This document shows, one piece after another, positions 1-6,704 of a stretch of DNA of 64,000 bases; within the stretch, counting starts at the first letter, position 1; each line of letters starts with the position of its first letter. A program made the translations under genes and the position numbers. The notes beneath the pieces are model-generated. The model was not told the origin of the DNA, searched no databases, and saw only the letters and a program-made list of their open reading frames with translations. The stretch is from positions 682,001 to 746,000 of the forward strand of contig NZ_SSNL01000003.1 of assembly GCF_007004735.1 (NCBI RefSeq). The letters are read 5' to 3'. The stretch comes from Salinigranum halophilum. Its GTDB lineage: Archaea; Halobacteriota; Halobacteria; Halobacteriales; Haloferacaceae.

Positions 1-1
1 C

Positions 2-283
2 GTGGCCGTTGGCAAGATGTTTGCGGCACTCGTCCACGCATCCTCGCTTGCGAGCCTCCAGCGGGGTGGACAACGAGTATTGGTGATGCTCTCGGAGCTC
101 CTAGTGGGGGCCGTCGTCGCGGTGGTTGCCTTTCTGCTCGTCGTTCTGTTCGGCTCGCTGATTACTTCAGCTCCGCTCCCCTCTCGGATTTCGGTGGTCG
201 CGTTCGCCCTCACGCTGTTTATCGGCTTCGTCGCCGACCTCTCACGGAACGGCCTTGTCAGCGTGACTACGGACGAGCTTTGA
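2..283 (+). CDS. Small membrane protein, start uncertain
   Basis: Not recognised. The readable frame gives 93 residues from a GTG at base 2 with two hydrophobic segments, about residues 30-55 and 62-80, and an acidic end (TTDEL). This suggests a small two-pass membrane protein. The frame touches the window edge, so the gene may begin upstream; an internal ATG at base 86, just before the first hydrophobic segment, is another possible start. It converges with the HAD hydrolase gene on the other strand. Confidence 0.45.
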   Translation: MAVGKMFAALVHASSLASLQRGGQRVLVMLSELLVGAVVAVVAFLLVVLFGSLITSAPLPSRISVVAFALTLFIGFVADLSRNGLVSVTTDEL

Positions 284-323
284 AGATCACCTCAAGACGG
301 GCGGGGTAGGACCCATCGTATCC

Positions 324-998
324 TCACCATGATAGGTTTTGCAACGACCAGAGGGAATCGAGACGGTAGTGCGGCTTGATCGTCGCCTCCTCCTCGTACG
401 CGGGAATCCAGACACTCCGGAGCCCCGCCGCGTGTGCGCCGGCCACGTCGGACGCGAGCGAGTTGCCGACGTGGACGGCCGTCTCGGCGTCCGAGTCGAG
501 CGCCGACAGGGCCCGGCGGAACGGCTCGGCGGCCGGTTTCGGCTCGGTGTCGTGACCGGCGAAGACGACCGTCTCGAACGTCTCGTCCAACTCTGCGCTC
601 GCGAGCTTCGGCCGCTGGACCGCCGGCATCCCGTTCGTCACGATTCCCAGTCGATACTCGCCGGCAAACGCGTCGAGTACCTCGCGCGCGCCCGGCAGGA
701 GCCTGACGTCGCCGTGGTCGCGACGCGCGTTGAACGCCCGGGCGACGTCGCGGCCGAGCGTCGAGTCGTACCCGTTGTCGGCGGCGATGGCGGAGAAACA
801 CGCCTCTCGAAGCCCCTCGATGGAGTCGGTCACCGGCAGGAACTCCTCGTAGCGCGAGAAGTACGCCTCGGCGGCGAAGAACGGGTCGACGCCGACGGCC
901 GCGAACGCCTCGTCGAGCACCTCGGCCGTGCTCCTGTTGTAGGTCACCAGGGTGTCGTCGAGGTCGAACAGGACGGTGTCGACCGGGGGGTTCGTCAT
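324..998 (-). CDS. HAD-superfamily hydrolase
   Basis: A 224-residue haloacid dehalogenase-type hydrolase, probably a phosphatase of small phosphorylated metabolites; the substrate cannot be read. Motif I is D12-L-D14-D-T16, motif II the TN pair at 121-122 after a hydrophobic strand, motif III K154 in an EPKP stretch, and motif IV the VGN...SD block ending at D184. A helical cap lies between motifs I and II. The ATG at 998 was chosen because it starts just before motif I; the longer open frame upstream overlaps the neighbouring gene. It is the third gene of a minus-strand group behind mch. Confidence 0.88.
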   Translation of the reverse strand: MTNPPVDTVLFDLDDTLVTYNRSTAEVLDEAFAAVGVDPFFAAEAYFSRYEEFLPVTDSIEGLREACFSAIAADNGYDSTLGRDVARAFNARRDHGDVRLLPGAREVLDAFAGEYRLGIVTNGMPAVQRPKLASAELDETFETVVFAGHDTEPKPAAEPFRRALSALDSDAETAVHVGNSLASDVAGAHAAGLRSVWIPAYEEEATIKPHYRLDSLWSLQNLSW

Positions 999-1056
999 CA
1001 GTGTGCCGTAGGGGCGGTTCGGAGAAAAGCCGTGTGCCCGGCGGGTGGGTGCGTGG

Positions 1057-1587
1057 TCAGCGCCCGCAATCTGCCCCGTCGCTCCCGACCGAGCGACCGG
1101 TCTCGTCGACGACGTACCCCTCCGCACGGCGCTCGGCGAGACCGAGCAGGACGAGCCAGTCGAGGATGAAGCCGACGCGTTCGCGCCACGTCTCGCGCCA
1201 CCCCGACGGGTCCTTGTGGTGTTCCCACACCGGAACGCGCGCCTCGAACCGCGCGAAGACGGCGTCGGCGTCTCGCGGCTCCGCGGTGAGGGCGTCGCGC
1301 ACTTCGCGCGCGCCGTACACGCGGTCGAGAAACGCGCTTCGGAGATGCGCCGGTGTCGGCTCCTGTGAGCGACGGACGAACCCCGTCTCGCGTTCCTCGG
1401 CGAGTTCCAGTGCGCGGAGGAACGTGAGCCACGTCCGCGCCACGTCCCGGCTCGGGAACTCGAGCCGTCGCATGAGCCGTGCACAGCAGTCGTCCTCGGT
1501 GCCCGGGACGAGCGGGACGGCACGCTGTGCCTCGGCGACCGCCTCGACGCGCTCGGGTGGCTCCGGAACGAGTTTGAACCGCGTCAT
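1057..1587 (-). CDS. Conserved hypothetical protein
   Basis: A 176-residue soluble protein of unknown function. No signal peptide or membrane segment is visible. It is rich in Arg, Glu and Ala, with predicted helices and a Trp-rich middle (the WEHHKDPSGWRETW region around residues 122-135). It starts 9 bases after the mch stop codon and is followed 58 bases later by the HAD hydrolase, so the three are probably cotranscribed. The strong codon bias and tight spacing support a real gene. Confidence 0.7.
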   Translation of the reverse strand: MTRFKLVPEPPERVEAVAEAQRAVPLVPGTEDDCCARLMRRLEFPSRDVARTWLTFLRALELAEERETGFVRRSQEPTPAHLRSAFLDRVYGAREVRDALTAEPRDADAVFARFEARVPVWEHHKDPSGWRETWRERVGFILDWLVLLGLAERRAEGYVVDETGRSVGSDGADCGR

Positions 1588-1596
1588 CTCGACCCC

Positions 1597-2550
1597 CTAC
1601 GCGAACCCGAACGACTCCGCGAGCAACTCCTCGTCGGTCCCGCCCAGCACCCGCGTCGGGCCGTCGACGACGTCGACGGTGACCTGTGCGGGGGCGAACA
1701 CCGACCCGGGGACTTCGTAGAAATCCCAGTCGGCCTCCTCGAAGACCGTCTCGAACGGGGTGCCGTACTCCTCGGCGGCGGTCGAGGGGAGTTCGTCGAA
1801 GACGTCACTGTCCTCGCGGACCTGTATGTACACCTGCCCGCCGTACGCGAGCGCGTCGTTCGTCCGACCCATCGCGACGCCCTCGTCGTAGCTGACGGGC
1901 GCGACGGGTGCCGACCCCGAGACTGTGAGCACGTCCGTCGGGTCGTAGCCGAGTTCGAAGAGACGGAAGACGGCGAGTTCGGCTGCCCGTGCGGCCATCG
2001 TCACGCTCCCGACGGTCGACCCGGTGGCGAACGTCGGCAAGAAGACGCCCGACGGCTCGACGCCCGTGAGCTCCGAGACGTGTTCGGCGACGGCGTCGTC
2101 GGGCAGGTCGATGCTCTCGACGGTGAGAACGGTGAGGTCGAACTCGTCGTAGTAGCCGACGGCCTGGAACTCGCTCTCTTGACCGACCAGCGCACGGGCC
2201 GGGCCGGACCCGAGGCCGTCGAACCCCGGCCCCCCCTCCTCGCCCTCGAACGCGAGTTCCCAGCCGGCCTTCTGCGAACAGAGCAGCGCGAGTGCCGGGT
2301 GGTCGGTCGTGAGTTCGACGTGGGGGACGGGCGCGCCCGCCACCTCGTCCATTCGCGTCTGTACGGTCGCGAGACCAGCCGTCTGCACCTCCGTGAGGAG
2401 GAGGCCCGCCTCCAGGCCGGCCTCGGCGTCGACGCCACAGTCGATGACCGTCGCGCCGGAGTCGAGTTCGTAGACGACGACCCCGAGTTCGTCGGCGAAG
2501 TCCAGCACCTCGTCGACGAGTTCGATGGCCATCCGGTTGAGACTCTCCAT
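1597..2550 (-). CDS. mch: Methenyltetrahydromethanopterin cyclohydrolase
   Basis: Mch interconverts methenyl- and formyl-tetrahydropterin C1 carriers; in methanogens the carrier is tetrahydromethanopterin, and haloarchaeal homologs are thought to act on a folate-type carrier. The 317-residue length matches the family. Family stretches include the N-terminal SLNRMA, the ATGSTVGSVTMAARA block near the middle, and SGSAPVAP followed by GRTNDALAYGG. It is the first gene of a minus-strand group with a hypothetical protein and a HAD hydrolase. The start ATG at 2550 sits immediately ahead of the family N-terminus. Confidence 0.93.
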   Translation of the reverse strand: MESLNRMAIELVDEVLDFADELGVVVYELDSGATVIDCGVDAEAGLEAGLLLTEVQTAGLATVQTRMDEVAGAPVPHVELTTDHPALALLCSQKAGWELAFEGEEGGPGFDGLGSGPARALVGQESEFQAVGYYDEFDLTVLTVESIDLPDDAVAEHVSELTGVEPSGVFLPTFATGSTVGSVTMAARAAELAVFRLFELGYDPTDVLTVSGSAPVAPVSYDEGVAMGRTNDALAYGGQVYIQVREDSDVFDELPSTAAEEYGTPFETVFEEADWDFYEVPGSVFAPAQVTVDVVDGPTRVLGGTDEELLAESFGFA

Positions 2551-2589
2551 ACCTCGTCTTCCGCGGCCTCGGATAAATGGTGCCGGGTT

Positions 2590-2901
2590 CTATCGGGTGC
2601 GTCTCGCCTCGCGCCCCAGTTCCGCTTCGACCCGGCTGACCTTCTCGCTCGCTTCCTGCGTCCGGGTCCGCTTGTCGTCGATCTTCAGGAACGTCGAGAC
2701 GCGGTCGCCGTCGACGGCCTTGTGTGCCGCAGCGACGGCGTCGAGGAGGGTGTCGACGTCGTCGGCCTCGACGACGGTCCCCATCGGGTTCGTCTCGTAG
2801 GCGACGTCGAAGTCGTCGAGCGCGGCGATGGCCTTCGCCACCTCCGAGGCCATGCTCCCTTCGATGACTGGTGCCACACTCAGCATCGCGATGACGGTCA
2901 T
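2590..2901 (-). CDS. MTH1187/YkoF-type thiamine-binding family protein
   Basis: A 103-residue cytosolic protein of the MTH1187 family, small ferredoxin-like domains that assemble as oligomers; related YkoF proteins bind thiamine. Visible marks are the N-terminal MTVIAMLSVAPV, the YETNPMGTVVE stretch, and the conserved helix with KAVDGDRVSTFLKID near the end. The ATG at 2901 matches the family start; the open frame extends further upstream without homology. It lies just upstream of mch on the same strand, 39 bases away. Ligand specificity is not shown by the sequence. Confidence 0.87.
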   Translation of the reverse strand: MTVIAMLSVAPVIEGSMASEVAKAIAALDDFDVAYETNPMGTVVEADDVDTLLDAVAAAHKAVDGDRVSTFLKIDDKRTRTQEASEKVSRVEAELGREARRTR

Positions 2902-3018
2902 GGTCGGGAGACGCGGGCAGAGAACGTAACTGTCGGTGGTCGGGTGACGCCGCGCCGCGACCGCGCCGACACCCGTGTGCCCTGTCAGGTTATCTTCCTC
3001 CCGACCGTATCCGATTCG

Positions 3019-4098
3019 ATGTCCGTCATCTCTCGCGCCGTCGCTGCAGACCCGCGGGTCGAGCGTGCGTTCGTCCTCCTCCGCGCCATCGTCCACGAGA
3101 TCCGTGCCGAGCGACTCACCTTCATGGCCGGGAGCATCGCCTACCACGCGTTCGTCTCGCTGCTCCCACTACTGCTCTTGGTGCTCGCCGTCGTCGCCCG
3201 CATCGGCGACCAGAGCCTCCAGGCGGCATTCGAGCGGTTCGTCGCCTCGGTCATCACGCCCGGCGCAGCGCCCATCTTCGTCGGCGAACTCTCCCAGGCT
3301 GGCGGCTCGGCGGGGCTGTCGCTGTTCGGACTCGTCTTCCTCGTGTGGGGGACCCTCCGCATCTTCCGCGGGCTCGACACCGCCTTCTCCGATATCTACG
3401 AGTCCGAGGCGGCCAACACGTTCGCCGATCAGGTCTCGGACGGCATCCTCGTCCTCGTCGTCTTCGGCGTCACCATCGTCGTGGCCATCGTCGTCGAATC
3501 ACAGCTGTCGTTCGGGGCCTCCGGGGTCGCCTGGGTCGCCCACCGCCTCGTGCTCGTCGCCCTCATCGGCGTCGCCCTCTTCCCGATGTACTACGTCTTC
3601 CCCGACTCGGACGTCAGTGTCGTCGAGGTCCTCCCCGGCGTCGCCTTCGCCGCCGTCGGTCTGGCGTCGTTCGAGACGCTCTTTCAGCTCTACGCCTCCG
3701 TCAGCTCGAAGGCCCAAGACCCCAGCATCGTCGCGGGCATCCTCGTCCTCCTCACCTGGCTGTACTTCTCGGGGCTGGTCATCCTCCTCGGCGCGGCCAT
3801 CAACGCCGTCCTGTCGAACCGCTCCCGCGACGTCAACGTCCGGCCCCTCCTGGGCGGCGTCGACTACGACAACTCGACGGGGCCCGCTCGCGACGAGGTG
3901 ACCGACGCGCTCGAAGCACTCGAACACGCCCTCGAGGCGGCCACCGAATCCGCAGAGAGTGACGAGGTCGTGGTGACCGTCGGCAACCGCCGAATAACCC
4001 TTCCCCTCCCCGACGCCGTCGTCGCCCGGACCGACACCGGCCTGTTCGCCGGTCCGGTCACGCTCGAACTCACCTGGTCGCCACGAGAGTCAGAGTAA
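3019..4098 (+). CDS. YihY/BrkB family inner membrane protein
   Basis: A 359-residue membrane protein of the YihY/virulence factor BrkB family (once misnamed RNase BN). Six hydrophobic segments follow a short N-terminal helix; the GSIAYHAFVSLLPLLL segment at about residues 37-52 and the VWGTLRIFRGLDTAF stretch are typical. The last 80 residues are a soluble acidic tail holding one beta-rich stretch (VVVTVGNRRITLPLP). The start at 3019 gives the normal family N-terminus; the open frame extends far upstream by chance. Transport function for this family is not established. It is divergent from the MTH1187 gene. Confidence 0.88.
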   Translation: MSVISRAVAADPRVERAFVLLRAIVHEIRAERLTFMAGSIAYHAFVSLLPLLLLVLAVVARIGDQSLQAAFERFVASVITPGAAPIFVGELSQAGGSAGLSLFGLVFLVWGTLRIFRGLDTAFSDIYESEAANTFADQVSDGILVLVVFGVTIVVAIVVESQLSFGASGVAWVAHRLVLVALIGVALFPMYYVFPDSDVSVVEVLPGVAFAAVGLASFETLFQLYASVSSKAQDPSIVAGILVLLTWLYFSGLVILLGAAINAVLSNRSRDVNVRPLLGGVDYDNSTGPARDEVTDALEALEHALEAATESAESDEVVVTVGNRRITLPLPDAVVARTDTGLFAGPVTLELTWSPRESE

Positions 4099-4146
4099 CC
4101 GACGGGTACGCTCCGTGTTTAATATTATGGCGTGCGTCTCGCTACC

Positions 4147-4446
4147 ATGGCTGTTCGAACACCGAGCCCGATGACCCCGGGGACCGTCCGTCACGAGGAG
4201 CACACCGAGACCCAGACGCAACGGTTGGTCGACAGCGGGACGGAGACGGCTAGCGCGGTCACCGAGTCGCGCGCGGTTCGACCGCCCGTCTCGGTGCGAA
4301 ACAAGCGGCTCCCGAACGAGTTCGGCGAGGCGTTCCTCGTCTGGCGCTGCCTCGACTGTGGCGCGCTCGGGTCGCTCGATGCCCTCCCCGCACGGTGTGA
4401 GTGTGGCGCTCGGCGCGAGGACCTCGTGTACGTCCTCGAGGACTGA
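4147..4446 (+). CDS. Small zinc-ribbon protein
   Basis: A 99-residue protein with a C-terminal zinc-ribbon-like site: C68 and C71 (WRCLDCG), then C84 and C86 (RCECG). The first 50 residues are polar, Thr-rich and probably disordered. ATG 4147 is preferred over the in-frame GTG at 4132 because an AT-rich box A (around 4118-4126) lies 21-29 bases upstream, as expected for a leaderless haloarchaeal transcript. It is followed by another small zinc protein 74 bases later. Specific function is unknown; nucleic-acid or protein binding is possible. Confidence 0.72.
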   Translation: MAVRTPSPMTPGTVRHEEHTETQTQRLVDSGTETASAVTESRAVRPPVSVRNKRLPNEFGEAFLVWRCLDCGALGSLDALPARCECGARREDLVYVLED

Positions 4447-4520
4447 GACCGTCCCCGACTCGTCGCCGACGTATCGGCTCCGAAGATAGTTTCAAATACG
4501 CCTCGGGCGTAGGGGCGAGT

Positions 4521-4691
4521 ATGGCGATCACTCGCCGCTGTTCTGGCTGTAACGCGCTCTTGCAGACCAAGCGCGACCTGACGAAACTCGAAGGCGTGAC
4601 GAAGCCCTCGTGGCGCTGCCGTCGCTGTCAGACGACCGTCCCCGGTATCGTCGCCGAACGCCTGAAACACCAGAAGCAACACGAGTTCTGA
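4521..4691 (+). CDS. Small CxxC/CxxC zinc-finger protein
   Basis: A 56-residue basic protein carrying two CxxC pairs, C7-S-G-C10 and C33-R-R-C36, which could bind one zinc ion. The basic helix at the end (ERLKHQKQHEF) suggests nucleic-acid or ribosome contact, but this is inference. A box A-like stretch (tttcaaata, about 4488-4497) sits 24-33 bases before the ATG, supporting a leaderless start at 4521. Such micro-proteins are common and conserved in haloarchaea. Confidence 0.78.
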   Translation: MAITRRCSGCNALLQTKRDLTKLEGVTKPSWRCRRCQTTVPGIVAERLKHQKQHEF

Positions 4692-4805
4692 CGCCGCGGC
4701 GTCGACGGTGCCGACGGTCGTAACCCGCGCAGACGGCGCTCGCTCGAACCGTGTGTGCCCGTGTCGTTCACGGGTAATCGTGCTCGTCTGTGGTCGTCCG
4801 TGATA

Positions 4806-4827
4806 GTTTACTACTGAAATAGTAAAC
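4806..4827. promoter_or_regulatory. Perfect 8-bp inverted repeat ahead of small gene
   Basis: The arms GTTTACTA (4806-4813) and TAGTAAAC (4820-4827) are exact reverse complements separated by six bases. The right arm ends just before the TTTAAC box A (4829-4834), so a protein bound here would sit against the TATA region of the 4858 gene. Likely a regulator site; the regulator is not known. Confidence 0.5.
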
Positions 4828-4834
4828 GTTTAAC
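4819..4834 (+). promoter_or_regulatory. Shared promoter motif, copy 1
   Basis: ATAGTAA, three bases, then TTTAAC, followed by a conserved TCGA. The same arrangement occurs at 5209-5224 ahead of the paralogous gene. TTTAAC lies 24-29 bases before the ATG and is the probable box A; ATAGTAA would occupy the upstream activator or BRE position. Confidence 0.55.
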
Positions 4835-4857
4835 GTTCGAGTCGGCTCCCATCGAGT

Positions 4858-5034
4858 ATGAGCCGTATTCTGACACTCACGGAGTCGCTCCGCGGCTTCG
4901 ACGCCGGTACCGAGTTCGACCGTGTTGCGACGTACGACCACTGGCACGTCTCGACCGCGAAGCTCGAAACGGTCGACGGAACGGGCCGCCTCGAGGTCAC
5001 CGCCGACGAACTCCTCAAGTTCTTCGCCGCGTAA
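4858..5034 (+). CDS. Small paralogous protein, copy 1 (58 aa)
   Basis: A 58-residue protein, not recognised by function. Most of it (TEFDRVATYDHWHVS...AKLETVD...LEVTADELLKFFAA) aligns without gaps to the product at 5251-5424, so the two are recent tandem paralogs. Both have a short N-terminal strand, a central W-H-V core and a C-terminal helix ending in FFAA. The ATG at 4858 is supported by a leaderless-type box A at 4829-4834. The gene is preceded by an inverted repeat. No membrane segment or metal ligands are visible. Confidence 0.7.
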   Translation: MSRILTLTESLRGFDAGTEFDRVATYDHWHVSTAKLETVDGTGRLEVTADELLKFFAA

Positions 5035-5208
5035 CCGGTCTGCACACCCGTTCGAGCGGTGCAGTCTCAGTTTTCGCCACGCGTCACGCCCACAGAGCGT
5101 CGGCTGACCGGCATTCCGGACGTCGTGGGAGTCGTCTGAGATAGAATCTCTCGAACGTCTACCGAATGTGGCCGTTCCTGAACGAAGATGAATATTTTAA
5201 TTCGTTTC

Positions 5209-5224
5209 ATAGTAAGTCTTTAAC
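5209..5224 (+). promoter_or_regulatory. Shared promoter motif, copy 2
   Basis: ATAGTAA, three bases, then TTTAAC (5219-5224), followed by a conserved TCGA. It repeats the arrangement at 4819-4834 but lacks the left arm of the inverted repeat seen there. The distance to the ATG is 42 bases compared with 39 in copy 1. Confidence 0.5.
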
Positions 5225-5250
5225 CCTCGAAGCGCGTTCGAACGGATGTG

Positions 5251-5424
5251 ATGAACAAAATCACCCTCCAGAAAGACTACCGCGGCTTCGAGGCCGACAC
5301 CGAGTTCGAGCGCGTCGCCGAGTACGGCAGCTGGCACGTCTCGGCCGCGAAGCTCGAGACGGTCGACAGCACGCGCCGGCTCGAGGTCACCGACGAAGAG
5401 CTCACGCAGTTCTTCGCGGCCTGA
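5251..5424 (+). CDS. Small paralogous protein, copy 2 (57 aa)
   Basis: A 57-residue protein, paralog of the 4858-5034 product. About 30 of the last 41 positions are identical by eye (TEFERVAEYGSWHVSAAKLE then TVD...RLEVT..EL..FFAA). The N-terminal 14 residues differ more. ATG 5251 is chosen from the alignment; an in-frame GTG directly before it (5248) is the alternative. It carries its own copy of the shared promoter motif, so each paralog is probably transcribed alone. Function unknown. Confidence 0.7.
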   Translation: MNKITLQKDYRGFEADTEFERVAEYGSWHVSAAKLETVDSTRRLEVTDEELTQFFAA

Positions 5425-5519
5425 ACGCCTCGTCCGCTCCGCTCGACGTCCGCCTCGGTCGTCGGCCCGTTCGTCACTGGGACGACGACCCGCTTACGTT
5501 CGACCGGAACGCTCCTGTG

Positions 5520-5657
5520 TCACTCGTGGTCCGCCTGCGGGCTGTGGGTTCTCCGGTACATCGCGACCATCCGCCACAGCGTCCCCTCGACGTCACCGTC
5601 TGTCGTTTCCGTCTCGAGCTGGGTGTAGAGCTCGTCCGAGATGGTGAGTTCGGGCAT
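5520..5657 (-). CDS. VapB-like small protein (possible antitoxin remnant)
   Basis: A 45-residue protein beginning MPELTISDELYTQLETE. It resembles the short haloarchaeal VapB/DUF7557-type proteins whose N-terminus forms a ribbon-helix-helix-like strand and helix. No PIN-domain toxin lies beside it, so a working toxin-antitoxin pair is not supported. A box A-like stretch (CAAAATAC on the minus strand, near 5686-5695) lies about 30 bases ahead of the ATG, supporting this start. The protein is short and the family call is tentative. Confidence 0.55.
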   Translation of the reverse strand: MPELTISDELYTQLETETTDGDVEGTLWRMVAMYRRTHSPQADHE

Positions 5658-5850
5658 CCCACCTGTGGTAACACGGCACAGGAACAAGTATTTTGAGTTA
5701 CACGTTCTCGAGTGAACGTCTCGGCGACGCGTCGAGTGAGGTCGTGAGTCACGGGCGGTCCACTCGCTGGTCGCTCGACGACCTTCACGCACCGACTCTC
5801 ACCAGCGCGAGCGACACGCGGAGCGGTCGCTCGCCGTCTTGTGTTCGAGA

Positions 5851-5898
5851 GAAGTGCGCTGGCTGGGATTTGAACCCAGGTTGTGACCATGGCAAGGT
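5851..5898 (-). repeat. attL: 48-bp tRNA-Gly 3' duplicate
   Basis: These 48 bases are identical to 8010-8057 and correspond to the anticodon loop, variable region, T arm and acceptor 3' strand of the tRNA-Gly gene, plus four bases beyond. Identity stops at 5850 and 5899. The tRNA cannot fold as a normal gene here because its 5' half is missing or degraded. Confidence 0.88.
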
Positions 5899-6120
5899 GT
5901 TCTGCGATACCCTCGAAAATACGCGCTGAGAGGCATTATTTCGAGCGATGCCGTCGATACAGTGGACAGAATCCGGAAATCACTAATTGAGTTCATATCC
6001 CTCTCGTGAGCCTAATTAGGAGTCCACTGGAAATCATAGTATTCTGATAATCCAATGGTCGGTCAAGGTTAACTGTATTCCACGAAAGTTCTATTTCCCA
6101 ACAGAACCACTCCGATAATA

Positions 6121-6681
6121 ATGCGACGCATAGCTATTCTCTCAGTAGTCGCCCTGGCACTCTTCTCAGGTATCTCAGTGTCACCAGCACTGGCACAAGA
6201 TAGCCTATCGTGTAATGCTCAGGAGAACTCTGAAATTTGTATCACTGAGTTCAATATAACTCAAAATGTGATAAAAAGGGGTTCAAATGTGGAAGGGGTG
6301 TTAGAGGTCAAGAATATCGGAAACGCTACTGGGGAGGCAGTCATTCTGGTTGCGACTGACAGACCAGATGCTATGACAAAATATCAAGAATATAAACAAT
6401 TTTCGCTCGATGCGGGACAAACCAGGGAGATACCGTTGGCGTTCACCACGGGGGAAAGCTCTCTCGGAGAGCATCGAGTGAATGTTCTCGTTTTGGACGA
6501 GGACAGTAACCACCTGTACGATGCAACAGGCTACTCACAGTCGGTGATAATTAAAAAAGACCCACTGACCTTGAGCGAAATAGCCGAGTTCATCCAGACT
6601 ACTCGTGCCCTTTGGGTATTGGTGACTGGCGTCCTAACCTTTCTCGCATTTCTAATAGGTAAGGGTGGGTCTAGACGGTGA
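6121..6681 (+). CDS. Exported membrane-anchored protein, element cargo
   Basis: A 186-residue protein with a Sec-type signal peptide (residues 1-25, likely cut after ALA-Q). Its extracellular domain (about 28-145) has the beta-strand pattern of CARDB/NEW3-like folds (VLEVKNIGNATGEAV). It ends in a transmembrane helix (about 163-182) followed by Gly and two Arg. Function is unknown. The gene is AT-rich with codon use unlike the flanking genes, which suggests transfer. It converges with the integrase gene 23 bases away inside the tRNA-bounded element. It may be a surface or envelope protein of the element; that is inference. Confidence 0.72.
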   Translation: MRRIAILSVVALALFSGISVSPALAQDSLSCNAQENSEICITEFNITQNVIKRGSNVEGVLEVKNIGNATGEAVILVATDRPDAMTKYQEYKQFSLDAGQTREIPLAFTTGESSLGEHRVNVLVLDEDSNHLYDATGYSQSVIIKKDPLTLSEIAEFIQTTRALWVLVTGVLTFLAFLIGKGGSRR

Positions 6682-6704
6682 CTTGTAACAAATCAGCCAC
6701 AGTC

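Noticed and set aside
339-1169. Long open frame on the plus strand, 276 codons
   Set aside because: It lies opposite the HAD hydrolase and hypothetical genes, and its product is Arg-rich without a fold; a GC-driven shadow.
5520-5657. VapBC toxin-antitoxin pair
   Set aside because: Only a VapB-like small protein is visible; no PIN-domain toxin frame lies within a kilobase on either side.
5851-5921. Second tRNA-Gly gene
   Set aside because: Only 48 bases match; the 5' half does not pair with the acceptor and D arms, so it is an attachment-site remnant.
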